From Halovenus rubra (GTDB lineage Archaea; Halobacteriota; Halobacteria; Halobacteriales; Haloarculaceae), in assembly GCF_026586665.1 (NCBI RefSeq), contig NZ_JAODIY010000001.1, positions 186,001 to 250,000 on the forward strand: a stretch of DNA of 64,000 nt. The letters are read 5' to 3'. Position 1 is the stretch's first letter. Each line of letters opens with the position of its first letter. Both the position numbers and the translations under genes were made by a program. Of this stretch, positions 51,260 to 60,156 are shown piece after piece. Under the pieces are notes generated by a model. That model searched no databases. It saw only the letters and a list, made by a program, of their open reading frames with translations, and had not been told where the DNA came from.

Positions 51260-53344
51260 TCACGGTTCGGTTAGCGCGTAGATGGTCCCGTCATCACTTC
51301 CGACGAACACGGTGTTCGAGACGACAGCCGGTGAAGAGACGACTGGGCCGTCCGTTTCGAACCGCCACCGTTCGGTCCCGTCGGCGACATCCAGCGCGTA
51401 GATACCATTCTGGCCACCTGTGTAGACCGTATCTGAGACGACCGCCGGTGAAGAGATAATCTGACGGTCTACCGTAACAGACCAACGCTGCTCGGCGGTG
51501 TTGCTGTCGATAGCGTAGACTTTTCCCCCGAGTGTACAGATATAGACGGTGCCTCCTTTGTAGTCGGTAACCGCGGGTGAGGCAGTGATGCCGTCGTCCG
51601 TTTCGAACCGCCAGCGCTCGCTCCCATCGGCCGTATTGATGGCGACGAGATCGCCGTCGCTTTTCCCAACGTAAACAGTCTCATTGGCGACGGCTGGCGA
51701 AGAGTTGGTGAAATCCTCCATTTCGAAGAGCCATCGCTTGCTCCCGTCGCTCGTATCAAGTGCAATCACTCCGTGAGTTCGCCCATCCCAAGAGACGTTC
51801 TCATCAGGCATGTTGTCGACGCCACTCACGTACAGTGTTTCACCGTTTAGGGCCCCTGTGAGACTCGTTATTGCTGCCTCTTCGCTTGTCCATTGCCTGT
51901 CTCCTCCGAGTTCGAAGGCAGTAATCCCCTTAGCCCCGGGAACGTACAGCGTATTACCACCAAGTACCGGCGTTCTGTACTGGCTCTGAGATATTTCTCG
52001 CCGCCAGCGTTCGGAGCCGCCTTGCAGGGTGCGTGCGACGACTGCACCTGGCTGACCCTCTCTTTTCTCAATGAGATACACGAGGTTGTCCTCGATAGTG
52101 GCACTGATAAAGCCCATCTCGGCTATTTCCTCGCGCCAGCGCTCACTTCCAGTGGCCGTATCGAGTGCGTAGGCTGTGCCAATAGAACTAGTAATGATAG
52201 CTGTCTGTTTCCCGACGACAGGGGAGGCGCGAACCTCCGCGGTAGCATCAACCGACCACGCCTCGGTGATGCCTTCTGTTGGCCCCACGGCATCCGGGGC
52301 GTAGCCGGTGTTTGCCCTATCGTACCGGAAGGTTGGAAACGTCTCGGCTTCTGACCCGAGCAGACGCCGGGTGGCAAACCACGCGCCGCCTGTTGTTGTG
52401 GCGACACTGACGCCGAGCGCACCAAGAACGGTGCGGCGACTGACGCCGCCGTTGTCGCTACTCTGGCTTGTCTCCCAGTCGTCGTGCTCCGGTGTGTCGA
52501 CAGCACCGAGACCCGTGTTTGTCTCACCGCGCTCTGCAGATCGATGTTCGGGTTCGGGTTTGGGGTCGGGGTCGGGTGCTGGCTGGCTTTCGAACATCAA
52601 CGCTCGCTTGAACGCATAGGGGCTGTCGTATCGCTCTCCTGGGATTGATTCAAGCGCGGTATCGATGACGGCCTCGAATGCTGCCGGTAGTTCACTGTTA
52701 TTCGGTGACCGAGACTGCTCATCGCGGTGTGTCTCCTCTCCATCATCGGCTGGCGGTGTGGCAGTCACGGCATACGATGCAAGCGCGCCAAGCTGGAAGA
52801 CTATATCCCGACCCGCAGACGCCTCCTCTTCGCCAGTGGCTGGTGGAACATAGGGTGACTGGTCGGGTAATTCGGCTCGCAGGGGCCAATCGAGTCGGGA
52901 ACCTGAGATCTGTGTCTCCCCTGAGTTACCGGCGAGGATGCGAATATTAGTCGGTTCGACCGGTATCCTCCCCTCAGTGGCTGTCACTTTGCGGAGTGCC
53001 TCGGCGATTGGTGCGATTACTGTCCGAGCATCTTCCGGCGAGAGCGGTGCAACGTCAGGCAACGGGGCTCCTGTTGTATCGACTGCCAGCCATGGTCGCG
53101 GTGTCTCTCCGCTAGCATGGACAGTGGTAAGAGCATGGTGTGTGCTGTGTGCCGACCACGCCTCGAAGCGGTCAGTCACCATAGCGCGTGTGTCGGGCAA
53201 CGCGTCAGGGGCGGGGGTAACGATGCGGACTCGACTCCCGTCAAGGCGTGCACCATAGACGTGATATGTCGAACCTATGTGGAGGGATTCAGCAGCTTCG
53301 ACGCCGGGCGCGTCGTGAGCAAAACGGGCGGCATAGTCGGACAT
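51260..53344 (-). CDS. Pseudokinase fused to a PQQ-type beta-propeller
   Basis: A 694-residue protein in three parts. Residues 20-250 follow a protein-kinase order: GSTYHVYGARLDGSRVRIVT (lost Gly loop), PVEPTNIRIL (131ff, where kinases have the HRDxKPxNIL catalytic loop; Asp and Lys gone), SGSRLDWPL in place of DFG, then GRDIVFQLGALASYAVTATP and SIPGERYDSPYAFKRAL, clear C-lobe features. A Pro/Glu linker leads to a Tat-like or membrane segment (303-327, SRRTVLGALGVSVATTTGGA). Residues 340-694 carry PQQ/BamB-type blades such as YALDTATGSERWR and VAINTADGSERWRFET. It probably spans the membrane with the propeller outside. Confidence 0.8.
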   Translation of the reverse strand: MSDYAARFAHDAPGVEAAESLHIGSTYHVYGARLDGSRVRIVTPAPDALPDTRAMVTDRFEAWSAHSTHHALTTVHASGETPRPWLAVDTTGAPLPDVAPLSPEDARTVIAPIAEALRKVTATEGRIPVEPTNIRILAGNSGETQISGSRLDWPLRAELPDQSPYVPPATGEEEASAGRDIVFQLGALASYAVTATPPADDGEETHRDEQSRSPNNSELPAAFEAVIDTALESIPGERYDSPYAFKRALMFESQPAPDPDPKPEPEHRSAERGETNTGLGAVDTPEHDDWETSQSSDNGGVSRRTVLGALGVSVATTTGGAWFATRRLLGSEAETFPTFRYDRANTGYAPDAVGPTEGITEAWSVDATAEVRASPVVGKQTAIITSSIGTAYALDTATGSERWREEIAEMGFISATIEDNLVYLIEKREGQPGAVVARTLQGGSERWRREISQSQYRTPVLGGNTLYVPGAKGITAFELGGDRQWTSEEAAITSLTGALNGETLYVSGVDNMPDENVSWDGRTHGVIALDTSDGSKRWLFEMEDFTNSSPAVANETVYVGKSDGDLVAINTADGSERWRFETDDGITASPAVTDYKGGTVYICTLGGKVYAIDSNTAEQRWSVTVDRQIISSPAVVSDTVYTGGQNGIYALDVADGTERWRFETDGPVVSSPAVVSNTVFVGSDDGTIYALTEP

Positions 53345-53452
53345 CTATCGATAGTTAGAGGGGTATACATTTCAGCGTATCGCGTGGTGTCGATGTACGA
53401 ATCCTGCAAACAAGCACAATCCCTTTGCCACCACCCTCCCAATGGTCGGGCA

Positions 53453-54376
53453 ATGGCGGAGTGTGATATTTGCGGCCAAGAAGAGAGTATGCCGTATCAC
53501 TGTCGCCACTGTGATGGGACATACTGTGGGGAGCATCGGCTCCCCGAGAACCACAACTGTCCCGGGCTCCAACAGTGGGAACAAGAAGGAGCCGTCTTCG
53601 ACAGTGGCTTCGACGATACGGTACTCGACGACGAGCAAGACGATGAGGGATTGGCAGGGTCACTTGGTATCGACACTGGTCCCGGCGGCCCGTTGGCGTA
53701 CTTCCGGGGAAACATGACCTACCTCATGCTCCTGTTGATGGCTGTGACGTATCTGAGCCAACTTGTGGTGCTCTTCACCTTTGGTAATAGTCTTCACGAT
53801 ACACTCTTTGTGTTCTCACCAGAGCACCCGCTGTATGTGTGGACGTGGGTTACGTCTATTTTCGCCCACTCGCCGGCTAGCTTTGTCCACATCCTGTTCA
53901 ACGGTATCGTCATCTACTTCTTTGGCCGACTGGTCGAGCAGTACATCGGCTCTAAAGAGTTTGCAGCCCTTTTCCTTGCCAGTGGAATCCTCGCAGGAGC
54001 TGGGCAGGTACTCTATCAAATTATTATCGGAAGCGGTGGTCCCGGCGTCGTCGGCGCAAGTGGCGCAGCGCTTGCTCTTATGGGTGTGTTGACGGTACTG
54101 AAACCCGACCTAACGGTCTATCTCTACTTCATCATCCCGCTGCAAATCTGGATACTAACAGGGGGAACCATCGCCATTAGCGTCTTGCTCGTTCTCACCG
54201 GCGGTTCTGGCGCTGGCGGTATCGCTCACGTCGCCCACCTTGGGGGCGTTCTCATTGGGCTCGCTTACGGGTACCACGTCAAAGACCGCGTCCGGTTACC
54301 CGGGCAGTACCGATTCGGCGGCGGCCCCGGTGGGCCAGGTGGTTCCCGGCCGCCGGGTCCTGGCCGGCGACCGTAA
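53453..54376 (+). CDS. Rhomboid intramembrane protease with AN1-type zinc finger
   Basis: A 307-residue protein. An AN1-like finger (C4, C7, C17, C20, C25, H28, H34, C36) is followed by an acidic linker (50-80) and six-helix rhomboid core. The catalytic Ser203 is in GASGAALALMG and the His in HVAHLGG (262); HILFNGIVIYFFGRLVEQ contains the conserved HxxxN. The Gly/Pro-rich C-terminus (GGGPGGPGGSRPPGPGRRP) is typical of haloarchaeal rhomboids. It cleaves membrane proteins within the bilayer. The start 53453 is used because the long upstream frame overlaps the divergent gene. Endonuclease V follows after 2 bases. Confidence 0.9.
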   Translation: MAECDICGQEESMPYHCRHCDGTYCGEHRLPENHNCPGLQQWEQEGAVFDSGFDDTVLDDEQDDEGLAGSLGIDTGPGGPLAYFRGNMTYLMLLLMAVTYLSQLVVLFTFGNSLHDTLFVFSPEHPLYVWTWVTSIFAHSPASFVHILFNGIVIYFFGRLVEQYIGSKEFAALFLASGILAGAGQVLYQIIIGSGGPGVVGASGAALALMGVLTVLKPDLTVYLYFIIPLQIWILTGGTIAISVLLVLTGGSGAGGIAHVAHLGGVLIGLAYGYHVKDRVRLPGQYRFGGGPGGPGGSRPPGPGRRP

Positions 54377-54378
54377 CC

Positions 54379-55122
54379 GTGTGGCCCGTTCGCCCCGAGT
54401 TCGTTCCCGACCCGGCGCTCAGCCGCGACGAGATGGAGACACTCCAGCACGATATCGCAGCAGCCGCCAACTTCTCTGACGACAGCGAGGATGACAGTCA
54501 GCGACCGACACCCGAGGAGGCTCCTATTGTTGCGGGCGTTGACCAGGCATTCGACGACGAAACAGCAACGAGTGCTCTCGTCATCATGCAGAGTGGTGAG
54601 GTCATCGAGCGCGTCCATGCCACGGAGCCCACAGAAATCCCGTACATTCCGGGCCTGCTAAGTTTCCGGGAAGGTGGTGCAATTCTCTCGGCGTTCAAAG
54701 AACTCGAGACCGAGCCAGACGTCGTACTCGTCGACGGCAGCGGCCGGATTCACTTCCGTGAGGCTGGGCTGGCAACGCATATTGGTGTTACACTCGATAT
54801 CCCAACTGTTGGCGTTGCAAAAAGTCTGCTCTGTGGGCAGCCCCGAAGGTCACTGTCGGAGCCGTTACCTGAAGGGACACGCGTCGCAATCGAGGCTGAC
54901 GGCGACGTGACTGCCCCCGAGGGCACAGTCATCGGTCATGCAGTCCAGACACGCCAGTATAACTCCGATTCCCGCTATATCAACCCACTGTACGTCAGTC
55001 CTGGGCACCAAGTGAGTGCCGAGACCGCCGCCGATATCGTCGAGAGCCAGAGCTCCGAGTACAAGCTACCGGAGCCGACACGGCTGGCCGACAGCTACGC
55101 TGGTGAGCTGACGAGGCGTTGA
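54379..55122 (+). CDS. nfi: Endonuclease V
   Basis: A 247-residue repair enzyme that nicks DNA or RNA next to deaminated bases (inosine). The family's first catalytic Asp is in AGVDQAFDD, PYIPGLLSFREG is the wedge motif, VLVDGSGRIHFREAGLATHI has the second Asp, and VGVAKSLLCG closes the core. It starts at a GTG (54379-54381) two bases after the rhomboid stop, so the two are co-transcribed. The N-terminus WPVRPEFVPDPALSRDEMET matches the haloarchaeal form. Confidence 0.92.
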   Translation: MWPVRPEFVPDPALSRDEMETLQHDIAAAANFSDDSEDDSQRPTPEEAPIVAGVDQAFDDETATSALVIMQSGEVIERVHATEPTEIPYIPGLLSFREGGAILSAFKELETEPDVVLVDGSGRIHFREAGLATHIGVTLDIPTVGVAKSLLCGQPRRSLSEPLPEGTRVAIEADGDVTAPEGTVIGHAVQTRQYNSDSRYINPLYVSPGHQVSAETAADIVESQSSEYKLPEPTRLADSYAGELTRR

Positions 55123-55171
55123 CGACTGAAGACCGTGGACAGTTAACTGTGGGCCGCCCGATAACACGGGT

Positions 55172-55993
55172 ATGACAGACGAGACGGTACTCATCACGGG
55201 CTGTTCTTCGGGTATCGGCCGGGCAACAGCTGAACTGTTTCTTGACGACGGCTGGACGGTGTACGCGACCAGCCGGAACGCAGACGACATCACCGACCTC
55301 GCCGACGACGGTGCACGAACTGACGCGCTTGACGTAACCAGCAACGACGATGTCGCCCGTGTTATCGACCGTATCGACGACGAAATAGGGAGCCTCGACT
55401 GTCTGGTCAACAACGCGGGCTACGGTCTCTACGGCCCGCTCGAAGACATCCCCGCCACGGAACTTCACGACCAGTTCGACGTAAACGTCTATGGGCCACA
55501 CCGACTCATACGGGCTGCTTTGCCGCTGTTACGAGTGGCTGAAGGGACTGTCTGTAACGTTTCAAGTGTTCAAGGCCGACTGTCGGTGCCGGGCGGAGGG
55601 GCCTACTCCGGCTCAAAATTTGCTCTGGAGGCGATGAGTGACGCACTTCGTGCGGAAGTCGAGCCTTTCAACGTGGATGTCGTCCTCATTGAACCGGGTC
55701 CTGTCGAGACAAACTTTCAGGAGCGCGCCGGCTCGGAAGCTGACGACCTCATTCCCGGCAACGAGTACGACTGGGTGTATGAATCAATCGAGGACTCGAC
55801 GACGGTTTCGGGCTCACTCCCAATCACGTCCACACCTGAGGAAGTGGCGACGACCATCCACGACGCGGCTTCGGTGTCAGCCCCGGAGACGCGCTACCCT
55901 GTCGGACGGTTTGCCCGACTGGTCGTGAACACGCGACTCCTCCCAGACCGCGTGCGTGACGCGGTCTTTGGGCTTGTCCGGCGTTTCGCCTGA
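55172..55993 (+). CDS. Short-chain dehydrogenase/reductase
   Basis: A 273-residue classical SDR. TGCSSGIG (9-16) binds NAD(P), NNAGYG is at about 88-93, Ser of NVSSVQGRLSVPG and the YSGSK motif are the active site. The C-terminal portion (GPVETNFQERAG) shapes the substrate pocket. The group resembles retinol/17-beta-hydroxysteroid-type dehydrogenases that act on lipophilic alcohols or ketones. It follows endonuclease V on the same strand after 49 bases. Confidence 0.9.
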   Translation: MTDETVLITGCSSGIGRATAELFLDDGWTVYATSRNADDITDLADDGARTDALDVTSNDDVARVIDRIDDEIGSLDCLVNNAGYGLYGPLEDIPATELHDQFDVNVYGPHRLIRAALPLLRVAEGTVCNVSSVQGRLSVPGGGAYSGSKFALEAMSDALRAEVEPFNVDVVLIEPGPVETNFQERAGSEADDLIPGNEYDWVYESIEDSTTVSGSLPITSTPEEVATTIHDAASVSAPETRYPVGRFARLVVNTRLLPDRVRDAVFGLVRRFA

Positions 55994-56111
55994 ATAACAG
56001 CTCATTCTTGACTGTACTCACATGCCAAGTAAGTCGACACTCACCTGTGCTGGGTGCTGATTCCTCTTTTTTTTTACGAGGAAATGGCTAAAAGAGGGAC
56101 AGCTACCAGTC

Positions 56112-56495
56112 TCAGTGTTGTTCCTCAGACGAGGATAGCTCCTGTTTGTCGGCAGTTCCTTCTTTGTCGACCTGCCGGTCCGAGTCAAGCAGTGTGTCGA
56201 GCTTTTCCTCAAACGCTTCGTCGCTGAGTTCTCCAGCAGCGTAGCGCGCCTTGAGTGTCTCGTGTGGGTCTCTCTGTTCGGGTTTGTCACGGAGCCGCCG
56301 CCATCTTCGAACAATCCATCCACCGAAAAATCCAAAAACAAGGAGTATGACGCCGAAGGGAACAACCCAGTGGACCACATCAAAGACTGCGAGTGCGCCG
56401 TATAACAGAATCATATCAGCGCCGAACGCGATGAACAAGCCAAACATTTCCTGCGTAATGATCGACTCGTTCTCATACGATTCTGTCTCAGACAT
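56112..56495 (-). CDS. SHOCT-domain membrane protein
   Basis: A 127-residue protein with two membrane helices (about 17-38, MFGLFIAFGADMILLYGALA, and 43-62, VVPFGVILLVFGFFGGWIV) and a SHOCT motif after a basic stretch: LKARYAAGELSDEAFEEKLD. SHOCT is a short helical oligomerisation motif. The acidic, disordered tail follows. Start at 56493-56495. A second SHOCT protein lies 0.6 kb away on the opposite strand. Confidence 0.75.
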   Translation of the reverse strand: MSETESYENESIITQEMFGLFIAFGADMILLYGALAVFDVVHWVVPFGVILLVFGFFGGWIVRRWRRLRDKPEQRDPHETLKARYAAGELSDEAFEEKLDTLLDSDRQVDKEGTADKQELSSSEEQH

Positions 56496-56547
56496 GGTTA
56501 GCCGTTCGGTTATCAACTACAAAAATATAACCAAGATTATACACAAA

Positions 56548-56934
56548 TCACGGACGTTCCAGTCGATAGCGAGTTGTCGGCTCTCCCTCGAACCGTGGTC
56601 CCGGGCCAACCTCTTCGAAGCCGGCCTCGGAGACAGCATTTAGAAGCTCTGTCTCGTTATCAAGCGTGAACAGTTCGATATCCATGCCTTCGGTCCGGGC
56701 AAACCGAATTGGTTCGTCGAGCAAATCAGCAAATACTGCTTGTGTCCCCTCAATCTGGGTCACGTACACTGTCTGCTCGCGAGCGTCGAAGCTAACAAAA
56801 CCAGTTACGTCTTCGCCGTCCTCGGCGACGCGAACCGTCCGGTCGTGGACAAGGTTGCGCATGACATCCTGTGGCGCGTCGGTTAACGACGCCATCCGTT
56901 CGGCGTCGGCCTCAACTGCGTCCCGAAGTTCCAT
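56548..56934 (-). CDS. GNAT-like acetyltransferase, short form
   Basis: A 128-residue protein with a GNAT-like start (MELRDAVEADAERMASLTDA) and beta-strand 3-4 region VTGFVSFDAREQTVYVTQIE. The usual acetyl-CoA loop (R/QxxGxG/A) is missing and the C-terminal half (FTLDNETELLNAVSEAGFEE, then VGPGPRFEGEP) has only the GF motif. Activity is therefore uncertain. The start at 56932-56934 is chosen over two upstream in-frame ATGs as it fits the family. Confidence 0.65.
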   Translation of the reverse strand: MELRDAVEADAERMASLTDAPQDVMRNLVHDRTVRVAEDGEDVTGFVSFDAREQTVYVTQIEGTQAVFADLLDEPIRFARTEGMDIELFTLDNETELLNAVSEAGFEEVGPGPRFEGEPTTRYRLERP

Positions 56935-57059
56935 ACGTTCCATTCTGCCGCGATTCAATTAAATCCTCGTGTGAAGGGAGTCATGGCCAGTCAGACCGAC
57001 CGACAAATGTCAGGAAATACTGGCATACATTTTTTGCTCGTGCGGTTAGAATACCAGAT

Positions 57060-57482
57060 ATGAACCTCGGTAAGCTTCTGCTCTGGGTGGTCCTTGGTGT
57101 CGTGGCCCTGGCAGTCGTCAACGTTGTCGTCGCGGCGGTGTTTGCGGCCATTGGCTTTCTCTGGTCGCTCATCACAACCGGTGTGACACTTGCTGTCGTT
57201 GCTGGTCTCCTGTATGGTGTCTACCGGTTATACGACCTCGTTAGCGGGGGAGATAAGGGGCAAAGCGCGAACAGTGGAGGGTACGACATCAGTAGCTCGC
57301 GCAACTCGTCGTTATCAACAAGCACGGAGTACGGTGGTTCGGCCAGTGGGGTTGACGACCTGCAACAGCAGTACGCCAACGGTGACATTTCGGAAGCCGA
57401 ACTCGAACAGCGCCTCGAACAGCAGATGGCCGACGACGACCTCGACAATATCGACCGAGAACTCCAGCGCGAGCGTCGTTAA
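57060..57482 (+). CDS. SHOCT-domain membrane protein
   Basis: A 140-residue protein. The N-terminus MNLGKLLLWVVLGVVALAVV and the following stretch to about 55 form two membrane helices, then a Ser/Gly-rich linker (GQSANSGGYDISSSRNSSLS) leads to SHOCT: LQQQYANGDISEAELEQRLE. Highly charged tail. The long hydrophobic start could also be an uncleaved signal anchor. It converges on the NMD3 gene with a 15-base gap. Function unknown. Confidence 0.75.
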   Translation: MNLGKLLLWVVLGVVALAVVNVVVAAVFAAIGFLWSLITTGVTLAVVAGLLYGVYRLYDLVSGGDKGQSANSGGYDISSSRNSSLSTSTEYGGSASGVDDLQQQYANGDISEAELEQRLEQQMADDDLDNIDRELQRERR

Positions 57483-57497
57483 TCTCTTGTGACCGAC

Positions 57498-58595
57498 TTA
57501 CTCGCCGTCAGGTAACACGAACAGTCCCTTCTGCGTGTCGATGACAGTAACGGTGTTGGCGTCGGTATCGAGGTAATCAGGTCGGGCAACTGTCTTGGTC
57601 TCGTAGGTGCTTGGGTGAAGCACCTGCACAGCGTGTTCGTCGGTGACTGCAACTAATGTCGTCTCTTCGCCGTCAGTGGCTAGGCCGAGGCGGTCGGCGT
57701 CGGGCGCGTTGCCATCCTCATAAGACGCCTCGTAGTGGTCGCCGGTCGTCAGCCGCGTTCCCTTGAGGTTCCCTCGGACGCTCTCGACGAGGACCGGCCC
57801 ATCATTGTCGGGGTCGATGATTTCGCCGGGTTTGAACGGTGGGAGGTGGACTGCGTAGGTGACCCGGTAGACCTCGTTGCCGTCACTGTCTTCGGTCACG
57901 AGTGTCTCATAGTCGCTGTAAGTGCCGCCAAACTCACGGACGATACGGCGGGCGACCTGTTCGCCAAGCCGGTTTGTCGAGAGTTGGATGTTGAGGCCGC
58001 CGGTCACTTCCGTTACCTGAGTGACGAAGGCCTCGCGGTCACCTTTTGATTCGAGTTCGTCGACCAGTTCGTGTGCAATCTCGCCGGCACGGTCGCACTC
58101 TTCGTCGCTTGGGTCGCGCTTGTTTGCCCGGACCTGCACGATGCTGGCGTAGGAGCCACCGGCGATACGGCCACAGCGCTCACAGGTTTCTCGCCCCATC
58201 TTCACCGGGACGACAACCTCTTCGCTGATTGGCGTTCCCCGGAGGACGCCAGAGAACTGACAGTGCATTCGGATTGTGGTGGTGTCAACCTGCTCGGGGG
58301 CAACCTGCCAGGAGACACTCGTTGCGTCGACGTGAACTGATAACGCTTCACTTACCGATTCAATGGCGATATCGGTGTAGTCTTCGGCCCCAACATCAAC
58401 CCAGCGATTACCCCGATAGACAGCACCACACTGTGAACAGACACGCACCTCCACGCGGTTAGGTGCGTCAACGAGGTCGTACTCGTCAATATAACACGAG
58501 TCACAGAGCGCACTGTCGACGCCCTCGCGGCTGATTTCTTCCTCACGTTCGATAGTATCGCCACACCGCGGGCAGAATTTACCGGAGCCGCTCAT
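57498..58595 (-). CDS. Archaeal NMD3-family protein
   Basis: A 365-residue protein. The N-terminal zinc modules are FCPRCGDTIEREEEIS, CDSCY and CSQCGAVYRG, followed by a long alpha/beta portion with CERCGRIAGGSYASIVQVRA and the OB-like middle part LATDGEETTLVAVTDEHAVQ. In eukaryotes NMD3 accompanies the 60S ribosomal subunit out of the nucleus; the archaeal homologues presumably bind the large subunit during assembly. The start at 58593-58595 (MSGSGKFCPRCG) is clear. Confidence 0.9.
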   Translation of the reverse strand: MSGSGKFCPRCGDTIEREEEISREGVDSALCDSCYIDEYDLVDAPNRVEVRVCSQCGAVYRGNRWVDVGAEDYTDIAIESVSEALSVHVDATSVSWQVAPEQVDTTTIRMHCQFSGVLRGTPISEEVVVPVKMGRETCERCGRIAGGSYASIVQVRANKRDPSDEECDRAGEIAHELVDELESKGDREAFVTQVTEVTGGLNIQLSTNRLGEQVARRIVREFGGTYSDYETLVTEDSDGNEVYRVTYAVHLPPFKPGEIIDPDNDGPVLVESVRGNLKGTRLTTGDHYEASYEDGNAPDADRLGLATDGEETTLVAVTDEHAVQVLHPSTYETKTVARPDYLDTDANTVTVIDTQKGLFVLPDGE

Positions 58596-58748
58596 TGCTC
58601 GACGGTACGCCGCTGCCGTTTGTAAGTGCCGCGTTTCGGGGGCGACGCTCCCGATGAGACACAGGGCAGTCGTCAGACAACTCCGGCTGGCCACTTCTGT
58701 GAACGGAATCACAATAATTAATCAGCCAAGCGATAAACGGCGCTATCC

Positions 58749-59471
58749 ATGCAGCCGACTGATAGCCCCACCATAGAAGATGCGTACTCTAAACTGGCAC
58801 AAACGTACCAGTCCCAAGAAGAGAGTCCGTACTGCACGGACCTAGAATTTCCTGCGATGACCGACCTCCTCCCGAACATAGAAGCGAAACGAGTCCTCGA
58901 TGCTGGCTGTGGACATGGGCGGTACGCAGAGTGGTTGGCTGAAAAGGGTGGAGATGTCGTTGCTGTTGACAACAACACCGAGATGCTCGAACAGGCGAGA
59001 CAGCGACTCACCGACGACGTAGACATTCGTCGGGGCGATATCACAGAACCCCTTGAGTTCGCTGACGACGGTTCATTCGACGGTGTCGTCAGCGGTCTCC
59101 CACTCCATTACGTCGAAGATTGGCATGAGGCCTTTACTGAGTTCGCGCGTCTTCTCCGACCCGGTGGATTTCTCGTGTTTTCGGCACAACATCCAGTCGA
59201 TGAATACATCGCATTCGACGCCGAGAACTACTTTGAAACCGAACAAGAACAGATGACGTGGTCGGCTGGCAGCGATGAGGTCGACGTTCCCTTCTATCGC
59301 CGCCCGTTTTCTGAGGTTATCAACCCGCTCATCGAAACTGGCTTTCAGATTGACGAACTGGTCGAACCGAGGCCCACAGAGGGATTCAAAGAGAAAAAGC
59401 CAGAATCCTACGAAAAACGACTGAAATACCCGACGTTTCTGTGTATTCGAGCGTCGAAATCCACAGCATGA
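58749..59471 (+). CDS. Class I SAM-dependent methyltransferase
   Basis: A 240-residue enzyme of the Methyltransf_11/25 type. Motif I is RVLDAGCGHGRYAEWL (48-63), motif II VVAVDNNTEMLEQARQRL and motif III around GSFDGVVSGLPLHYVEDW. Later LLRPGGFLVFSAQHPVDEYI fits motif post-III. The substrate is unknown. It is divergent from NMD3 (153 bases). Confidence 0.9.
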   Translation: MQPTDSPTIEDAYSKLAQTYQSQEESPYCTDLEFPAMTDLLPNIEAKRVLDAGCGHGRYAEWLAEKGGDVVAVDNNTEMLEQARQRLTDDVDIRRGDITEPLEFADDGSFDGVVSGLPLHYVEDWHEAFTEFARLLRPGGFLVFSAQHPVDEYIAFDAENYFETEQEQMTWSAGSDEVDVPFYRRPFSEVINPLIETGFQIDELVEPRPTEGFKEKKPESYEKRLKYPTFLCIRASKSTA

Positions 59472-59552
59472 CCGGGAGACTGAAGAATCGCTAACGAACT
59501 CCAGCCTTCGATTTTGCTAACATCTTTACTATCGGCGTTCGAGACTTCACCA

Positions 59553-60056
59553 ATGTTCGACGAGATTATGAACAAGTTCGCAGATTCGCCGAGCCAGCAA
59601 CAGGTCATCAGACTGTTGCTTGAGCGGGGGTTCTCAGTCAACGACGATGGGCGCGTTGTGTCTGGGGGGATCGAGATTCCAAACACGGGTATCGCTCGCG
59701 AGGTTGGTGTCGACCGACGAGTGGTCGATACGACGACCGATGCTATCCTCGCTGACGACGAGTTGCGCCCAATCTTTCAGAACATCTCTGCTATCCCGAG
59801 CCTGATGGACCTCGCTCCGGTGCTTGACCTGACCGTCCTTACGGTCACCGTCAGGGATGCTGAGGAGTCAGGCATTGTTGCCGCAGTCACAAACAAGATT
59901 GGCGACCACAATATTACCATCCGACAGGTCATCAGCGAGGACCCCGAGTTCACCGATCTGCCACAGCTATACGTCATTATTGACGACGAACTCCCAGGCA
60001 AGCTTATCAATGAAATCCGTGAACTGGCCTTTGTTCGCCGTATCGAACTTGCGTGA
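59553..60056 (+). CDS. ACT-domain regulator of amino acid metabolism
   Basis: A 167-residue protein: an N-terminal HTH-like domain (10-70, SPSQQQVIRLLLERGFSVND, ARELVGVDRRVVDTT-like region) and a C-terminal ACT domain (about 90-167, TVLTVTVRDAEESGIVAAVT, then QLYVIIDDELPGKLINEIRE). The order matches the archaeal family described as amino-acid metabolism regulators with ACT domain. It probably senses an amino acid. The ATG at 59553 is preferred to 59514. Confidence 0.85.
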   Translation: MFDEIMNKFADSPSQQQVIRLLLERGFSVNDDGRVVSGGIEIPNTGIAREVGVDRRVVDTTTDAILADDELRPIFQNISAIPSLMDLAPVLDLTVLTVTVRDAEESGIVAAVTNKIGDHNITIRQVISEDPEFTDLPQLYVIIDDELPGKLINEIRELAFVRRIELA

Positions 60057-60156
60057 GTGGGTGGGCCCTTGGATTTTATTGACCGCGATCTCTCTCACTA
60101 TACTGCATGGCAGGTGTGACGAAAGGGCCAAACCGATTCCCTCCCAATCTCTCGTT

